Assembly (NCBI RefSeq): GCF_037975245.1
Contig: NC_092567.1
Coordinates: 23,900,376 to 23,964,375 of the forward strand
Direction of reading: 5' to 3'
Origin: Apostichopus japonicus
Taxonomy: Eukaryota > Echinodermata > Holothuroidea > Aspidochirotida > Stichopodidae
Length of the DNA stretch: 64,000 nt
Each line of letters starts with the position of its first letter. Within the stretch, counting starts at the first letter, position 1. Below, piece by piece: positions 57,726 to 64,000 of this stretch. The translations under genes and the position numbers were made by a program. A model generated the notes under the pieces. The model made no database searches. It had not been told where the DNA came from and saw only the letters and a program-made list of their open reading frames with translations.

Positions 57726-59243
57726 CGTGGTTTAATGTTAACAGGGTTTTATATGTGGTTACATCCTAGTATCTGCCCCGTAATGAGAGACCAGCTACCT
57801 GCTGAGTTACAGAAAATTTTATATCCAACAAAAAGTTATAAGTCAGTGTGTTAGTTTTGGTTTGACAATATGTGACTACATCCTTGTATTTCTCAATCAG
57901 AAACATTTTAAACAAATAGAAAAAAACATTTTAGTTCATTAAAGAAAACTGCCCACAAAATGTTACAGTATACCTTTGTGTTTTTTTTTTCATCTGTAAC
58001 ACTGTGCACACTATATATCTAATCTCATCTTTCATCGTGAGATCTTCTATGGACTAGATTAAAATGTTACAAAACAAAGATAAATTATGTTAAGTCACCC
58101 TACCCTTTCTTTTGAAGGTGTAGTATGATACCATCAAATCTCAGCTAAGTCAACTCAGTGTAAAGCTTCAGATATTATTGTGATGATCTATGTCAGTAGA
58201 TTTGCATCTGATTAGCATACTTGCTTCTTGATGTGATCCAAAAGCGACTCCTTGTGTCCTTGATTTCAATATAACTTAATACTGAAGTAACACTTAATAA
58301 GAGGCAATGTTGGTTGTTACACAAGATCTGTTAATTCCAAGCATTAGCAAACAATCAGTTATAGCAGATCAGTAACCCCCTCCCCTCTCTCCAACCCTGC
58401 CCCTGTTGCTTCCATCGATACTTACATGAACTGCAAGGTTTAACTGTTGATGCTGCTTTTTGTCTAAAATAGTATTAAGACTAGATGCAAATAAAATATG
58501 TTCTGATTATATCGGTTTTGTTTCCTTCACATTGTGTCTGTCTTTTTGTTGTGTTCATTACTTTCGCCATGACAAATGATGCTTTGTATCCCCGCCCCCC
58601 CCCCCTTCCATGTCATGTGCCCGAACCTGGCTACGGGCCTGAAATAAAATTTTAAAAAATCATCAAAGTAAAAGCCTTACACTGATTAACTCTGATTAAT
58701 TGTAGAATTGCGTCATCTTTTCTATTAATGTATTAAAATAGCGATAATATTCCTGTATTCACTTGAGTCAACTTATGTGCGAGTATTTACAATTTACTGG
58801 AGGAACTTGCACAAAATATTTTTCACTTACATGTATATTCAACCGGTGACGTCATGGAGGTTTTTCTTCTTAATGTTCTTCTATTTTAATTACAAAATTG
58901 CAGTAACTAATGTATGGATTACTCCCAGTCACTATCTTTGTGGAGATGGTGTAGAAGGGGAGGGGAGAAGGGCGGGGAGGGAGAAGAGCGGATGTTCGAA
59001 GTTAAAAACAATTCCTACAATTACCAAAACAAAAAAGGAGTTGAAATCTCTACGTTATCATGCCTCATGATGACACTGTTATATATAAGCAACTCAATAG
59101 GATATCTCGTGTAAGGAGCTGAGAAAAGGTGTATATGTTCATAAGGGGTAAGAACCGTTCGGCCGGTAACCTTCGACGCTGGACAGACATCATGCTCATC
59201 TATAACATCAAAATAAAGTGCAATGATAAACATATAGGTAAAA

Positions 59244-59502
59244 ACAAAGCCAGTTGTTTCTCTCCAGTGGGTCGTCAATTGTCCCGGTACCTCGCGAAAG
59301 TCTGACTTCAATAAATCACCTTAAAGACCACTTCTGTCGTACCATAGAGATATCATCGCAACTCCCTTGGCTACCCAGAGAGCTGATCGTGTTAGATGAT
59401 TTATCAATCTATGCACTTCGGAGAGCTACAAAAAGATTCCTATATCACGTCGGGAGACTACTTGACAATATACACTTAATTTTATCCCACCTTTTGATAT
59501 AA
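59244..59502 (+). other. possible terminal exon, function unknown
   Basis: After a good TTTCTCTCCAG acceptor, a frame runs open for about 80 codons to a TGA/TAA region at 59502 (RELIVLDDLSIYALRRATKR, LYHVGRLLDNIHLILSHLLI). The composition is amphipathic and helix-like. No upstream exon could be assigned, and the 3' neighbour is a truncated MITE. Confidence 0.25.
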
Positions 59503-59737
59503 TATTTTGGTTTCAATTCCACACAAATGACCATTTTTCATCGTGTTGGTATAATGATATGGTTTTGTTAGAGTGCATCGAAGAATTCGTATGAAACGAA
59601 AGATCAAAATTGTATCTCTTCATAGGCAGAAGGTTATTCACGGTTAATTCCAAGCAAACGGTTGATCGGTGTGACATATGGTAAATGTGTATACAACTCC
59701 TCTTTTCAAGGTTATACGGACCATCCCGAAACCCCGA

Positions 59738-59815
59738 CCAGTTGGGACAATTTTCTAATGCCTGTACCACTCTATTTTGTCCTGTCATATCTTGCTTCAA
59801 GTACTGGTATACAAA
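59738..59815 (-). mobile_element. MITE family 3, truncated copy in reverse
   Basis: CCAGTTGGGACAATTTTCTAATGC followed by CTCTATTTTGTCCTGTCATAT (each matching in parts) is the reverse complement of the right half of copy 1. It explains part of the overlapping open frames around 59660-59930. Confidence 0.6.
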
Positions 59816-60179
59816 TAATTCATATTCAATTAGACATATCAGTTGCATAACTTGAAGACACTCGCGTTTTGGCAACAGAAGAGTATATGTAAAGACATTT
59901 ATGTAACTAATCGACGTTACCTTCATGCATGTAATAAAACAAGTTGGACCGTACTATCCTCACTCCCCATCTACCAATCACAAACACGGATTGGTACTTG
60001 CAGACAAACACACAGATCAGGGGACTGGGGTTCACAGTGGATCAAGATGTTTGGTTTTCGCGCCTAGTCTCTATCTTCAATTATTGGGTTACTTTTTTAC
60101 CAAAAATACAAGTATGCCTATTTTACTTTTGGTCAAATTTGAATCATGTTTGGATGACGTGTCGGTAAAATAATCAAAC

Positions 60180-63100
60180 ATAGCTGGCAGCAAGAAATCT
60201 GAAGCACTTTTACTTCTTTAAAGGTCATACATTCTAGGGGTTTATTTCAACTAAGCAAAGTTTACGACCAAGGTGCAGCTATATTTTGGAAAATAGGTAC
60301 TCCCTGATGCAAAATACATTTCAGTAATTTGTATTACGGGATAGTGGATAACTCCCATCTAAAGTGGACCATTTTCACAGGTGTAACCTCATACAGTCCC
60401 TGCGGGGAGACTGAGGAATGAGCAGAGCAGAGCAAAGTAAACTTACCACAGAGGACGAGCTCATTCTAACTTACGATAGAGGGCGCGCTAACTTTTATAG
60501 TCTTTTTTTCAGTGAAAATATCTTAAGTGAAAGCACTCTTGTTCTATAGAGTCACGCATGCACCCACGTTTCAATTATTAAAATGATATACTAGTATTCT
60601 ATATCCTCCCTTTTATTTTCATCAGATCGAAAAGCTCGAAATTTCCAAATATTATTTACATGGAGGAAGAACTTTCCGCCATTTTGGTTCTTAGTAAAAT
60701 AGAGCAAGTCCAAACTAAAGTAAGACATCCTGTTGGCATTTGTTTCTTTAAGGAAACTTGATTTGTTGATATGACTTTGATTGAGCCTCTTCAAAATCGA
60801 TCCCCCCCCCCTCCCCTTCATAGGCTAACACTAAATTGTCACATTAGGGGGTGGCCTACTGTCTTCACTTTTAGTTTTAAGAAGGTATAAGCCGAAATCA
60901 CCTTTACCTTGGCTCTGTGGTGTATCAGAGCCGAATATACGGCTCTGTGGTGTATGCCTATAGTGCGCCCCCAATTTTGCTCGTTGAATTTTCGATACGG
61001 GCAAGTTTGATTCAGTGGACAAGCGCCCTCACAACATATATAAACTTAGACCGCTGCTCACCGACATGAATGAGTCTCACTACATCAAAACGGGAATTTG
61101 ATGCTACGGCTGTTATATTTTCCTACAAACGTAGAGGTCGCCGCAATTACAGGAGGAACGAAGCACTCACAGAAGCAATCACAGCAACGAATCGCTCATC
61201 ATAGCGTGATGAATAGTAAGGATCGACCCAGAGCATTTAGCAAAGAAAACTTGGATGATACGCCTTAATTAACAGAGGCTAACATAAACTCAGAGCTACG
61301 TACACCATACAATGCATAGAGACTATAGCGGTGTATGGAAATAAGCTGCTGCAATGGAACGGACGAGCGCCCCCGGCCATGCAAACTTCTAACCTATATC
61401 GTGGAAGCTTCGTACGCGTGAGTGATAAAACTACACAAGAGAAACAAACATTACAAACGTCTTGACCAAGACTAGTTTCAGATTGATTTTTATGTGAAAT
61501 TTTGGCATTTGCCATATTTGTTTACGCTAAATTGTTGAAATTGGTCGTTAGGACTTATCTGAGTCTGACACCGAGAAGTGAAAAGAACGGGGACCATCGC
61601 CTCTTAATTTGAAGGAAAAGGAGAAAAATGATCTGTTAACCCCTAATCCAAGTGGTTCCCAGTTTCAAATGGCGCCGTAGCAAAAAAATAGGATATTCCT
61701 GCAGGATTATCCCTAAGACTAAGGTTAAAGAAAATTCAAAACATTTTCTCTAAACGGGAATTCTTCTTCTTTGTCGGGAAATACCGTAGCGCTGACGTTC
61801 ACGGCATCCAACCTGCATGGGAATCAATTGTTTTGAAAACATCTACTATAATGTTTAGTTATTTGTAGCACTCTGGACTTGAAAGGCGAGTCCATAAGTA
61901 ACCCAACAGCACATATGTTGTCCTTTTTTGTTTGTTTTTATGTTGTCCTTTTCTTTTTTCAACGTGGCCTAAACAACATTTTTATTTCATATTAGGGTAT
62001 GGAAACGGTGCCGCTTTCTTATTACTATCACCACACCCAGAAGGCCTATGCCCGTTATACAAACATACATCTACACATCTGTGCACATTGATAGGAGCGT
62101 GCTGACGGACTATACACATTCCTGCAAGCTGGGATAAAACAGGCTAATATCGATAACAAAATATTGTCGCAGCGGTATCAACCTTGGGAAAGGGACGTGA
62201 CGTGCTACTTATAAATGCCAATTTATAACATTTATGCACTGAAATATTCCATTTTACATAAAATGTTTTGCAAAATCTTGATCAAACTTTTCTCTCCCTC
62301 CACCTCTCTCTCCACCTCTCTCTACGCCACTCGATCCCCCTCTCTTGTGTTAACTCGATACAGTCTGGTGCCATATAAAGTTGTAAAACAGAGGTTATCT
62401 CGGTCTTACGGCTGCTCTGGACCTTCAAATAGAAACAGGTGTAGCAAAATCGAGTTATAAAAAAATCAAAACTTATGAAATCAAAAGAGGGTTGCAGTGA
62501 TATAGGTTCGTACACACAGAGGGACGTGTGGGTAGATATTATTTGCATAAATAAATCGTAGAAATATAGTTCAATCAAAAATCCTAGTATTCCATTCGTT
62601 TTTCCGTCTCTTTTTATCATCTCCTTGTCATTTATTTATTCATGACTTCTCGTGTTTCCTCAAAGGAACGAATATTTTCTGTTGGATATGTCCTTGTCAT
62701 TCAGCCTGCCTGTGATAATAAGGTGGTCCCCCCCAAGGCAAAAAGATAGCCCCATAGTCCTTTCATACCATGTTCTTCCCTGAAACCTAAGGCACGATAT
62801 TAACGTAAGACCTCTGCTACATGCAGGACGAATACACACACTCTCAGACACACACAGCAGAGTGTTATTAATTGTCACGTGAACAAAACTTTATTATGAA
62901 TAACCATGAGCCATTTCTCCTCTGAGATACAAAAATCTTTCTGTACGTGGGAAATTTAAGCTCACAATTGCCCCTTTCAAGTGTTCGAATATGAAAAGAA
63001 ATATTAGCTTTGGTTATAAGAATATGTTTTAGGGATATGATCAGTTCAATGAAAAGAGATTTAAAATATAAAAACGTCTGACTCACCTATTGTATGTTCG

Positions 63101-63370
63101 ATCCGTCCAGGTCGTGCCAAATTTAGAGAACAGTCTTACATTGCACAGTACAGTAACGTGTGTTGCACGCGCATGTGGTCGTTACGTACTTTTTGCACCG
63201 AGAGAATAGCAAAAGGGTACAACAGATTGCCTTACATATATATACTGAAAGTAGTACGGCAAGCTCTACACTACAAATGTTTCCGGACTGGACCTCGGAG
63301 AGAGAGCTCCGGCCATTACAAATTTACAGCAAAGGGACTTTTCCAAGAACTTTCGATGATATAGGGGACA
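60180..63370. other. intergenic, no supported gene
   Basis: GC is slightly raised around 60.9-61.8 kb, with short repeats of GGCTCTGTGGTGTAT at 60912 and 60940. No exon could be supported. The last 150 bases before 63377 are the putative promoter of the LRR gene, with a TATA-like ACATATATATAC at 63232. Confidence 0.5.
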
Positions 63371-63376
63371 CTAAAC

Positions 63377-63935
63377 ATGGCAATTACAGAGTTCATATTG
63401 ATCTTGTTTTTTTCTTTGGTTTCCAGCCAAATAGTCAACCAGTACAAATGGGTAAACTGCATGCATGATTATGATATTTGCATCATTTGTGAATGCCGTT
63501 GCAAAGACGCATCTCAGCAATTGTCTATCTCATGTGAAAATAGGTCAATTTCATCGCTGAACGACGGTCTCATCTCGTCGATAGAGGAATTAAAGAGTAA
63601 CTTAACATTTTTGTGAGTATACCTTCAATTTTGCTTATCTTCTTTTATGAGCAGACTTAAACTTTATTAAAGTTTCTCAAAGTGTACGTGCCTAACAGTG
63701 GTGCTTAGTTTTATTGCATTTATAATAACTATGCAGATATGTAGCCTAAAATTCACTGAGGTAATAGGCCTAGCCTAGTTTACTGCCAAGGATAGGTTAT
63801 GTTTAAATTCTTCAAAATCTACAAACCACAAGAACCACTTAGATCTACCCTACATGTGTCTCTTTCAGGAATTTGCATAAAAATTATAAGGATTTGAGTG
63901 AAAGGTTGTTCATTATGATTAGGTGCTACTACTTG
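63377..63935 (+). CDS. secreted/membrane leucine-rich-repeat protein, 5' end only (partial)
   Basis: Exon 1 is 63377-63612, ending at a strong GTGAGT donor. It encodes a hydrophobic signal peptide (FILILFFSLVSS, residues 6-17), then a Cys cluster (Cys28, 35, 38, 40, 42, 53) resembling an LRR N-terminal cap. A second exon starts at 63869 after a TCTTTCAG acceptor. The phases fit (two bases plus one) and the junction reads LTFLNLHKNYKDL, an almost ideal LxxLxLxxNxxxL leucine-rich repeat. The donor of exon 2 is uncertain; GTAGGC at 63936 is one option. The rest of the gene lies right of the window. The family cannot be named: it could be an LRR receptor, a Toll-like receptor or an LRR-Ig protein. 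A TATA-like tract lies about 140 bases upstream, at 63233-63243. Confidence 0.55.
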
Positions 63936-64000
63936 GTAGGCCTAAGGTTATGCTAAGGCAAATTGTTTACACTATAATACTAATAGCAATTTGCAGTTTT

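Noticed and set aside
59513-60173. Set of overlapping open frames on both strands
   Set aside because: Partly a truncated MITE family 3 copy; frames overlap one another with no splice logic.
63158-63468. Two plus-strand frames upstream of the LRR gene
   Set aside because: They overlap the LRR start in other frames and have no signal peptide or domain.

Overview
This is an AT-rich animal nuclear genome window. It holds long spliced genes with canonical GT-AG introns, many G/C homopolymer runs, AT microsatellites, and many short DNA transposons and tRNA-derived SINEs. The two recognisable genes have close vertebrate counterparts. Together with the frequent short TAGGCCTA-type motifs this suggests an invertebrate deuterostome, probably an echinoderm (perhaps a sea cucumber). 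That placement is inference; the sequence carries no marker that proves it. Nothing prokaryotic, viral or organellar was seen.

Two complete protein genes were assembled exon by exon and lie head to head. On the minus strand, 16143 down to 8696, is an FBXO47-like F-box gene with nine coding exons and 434 residues; every splice phase agrees. On the plus strand, 19021 to 51616, is MOB2, a MOB-family co-activator of NDR kinases, with five coding exons and 244 residues. Its first coding exon holds only 17 coding bases and is followed by a 25.8 kb intron. About 2.9 kb separates the two starts and should contain both promoters. A phase-compatible possible alternative first exon of MOB2 lies at 23927-24084, near a perfect CRE site. 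At the right edge (63377 onward) begins a third, incomplete gene: a signal peptide, a cysteine cluster and the start of a leucine-rich repeat.

The left 8.6 kb is intergenic: a strong inverted repeat (2713-2870), an old 0.4 kb tandem duplication (6480-7265) and a purine-only repeat tract (7368-7585). MOB2 intron 1 is filled with repeats: three miniature inverted-repeat families, two hAT-type elements with 8 bp target duplications, a SINE nested in another element, a fold-back repeat and AT microsatellites. The last MOB2 introns and its 3' flank carry three tiny palindromes, each between direct repeats, and a tandem array with a unit of about 135 bp. The stretch 52.6-63.3 kb is mostly non-coding, with another hAT element, a minisatellite and two weak exon-like segments.

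The genes have no obvious shared pathway. FBXO47 proteins act in meiotic prophase as F-box adaptors; MOB2 regulates NDR/LATS-type kinases in cell shape and cell-cycle control.
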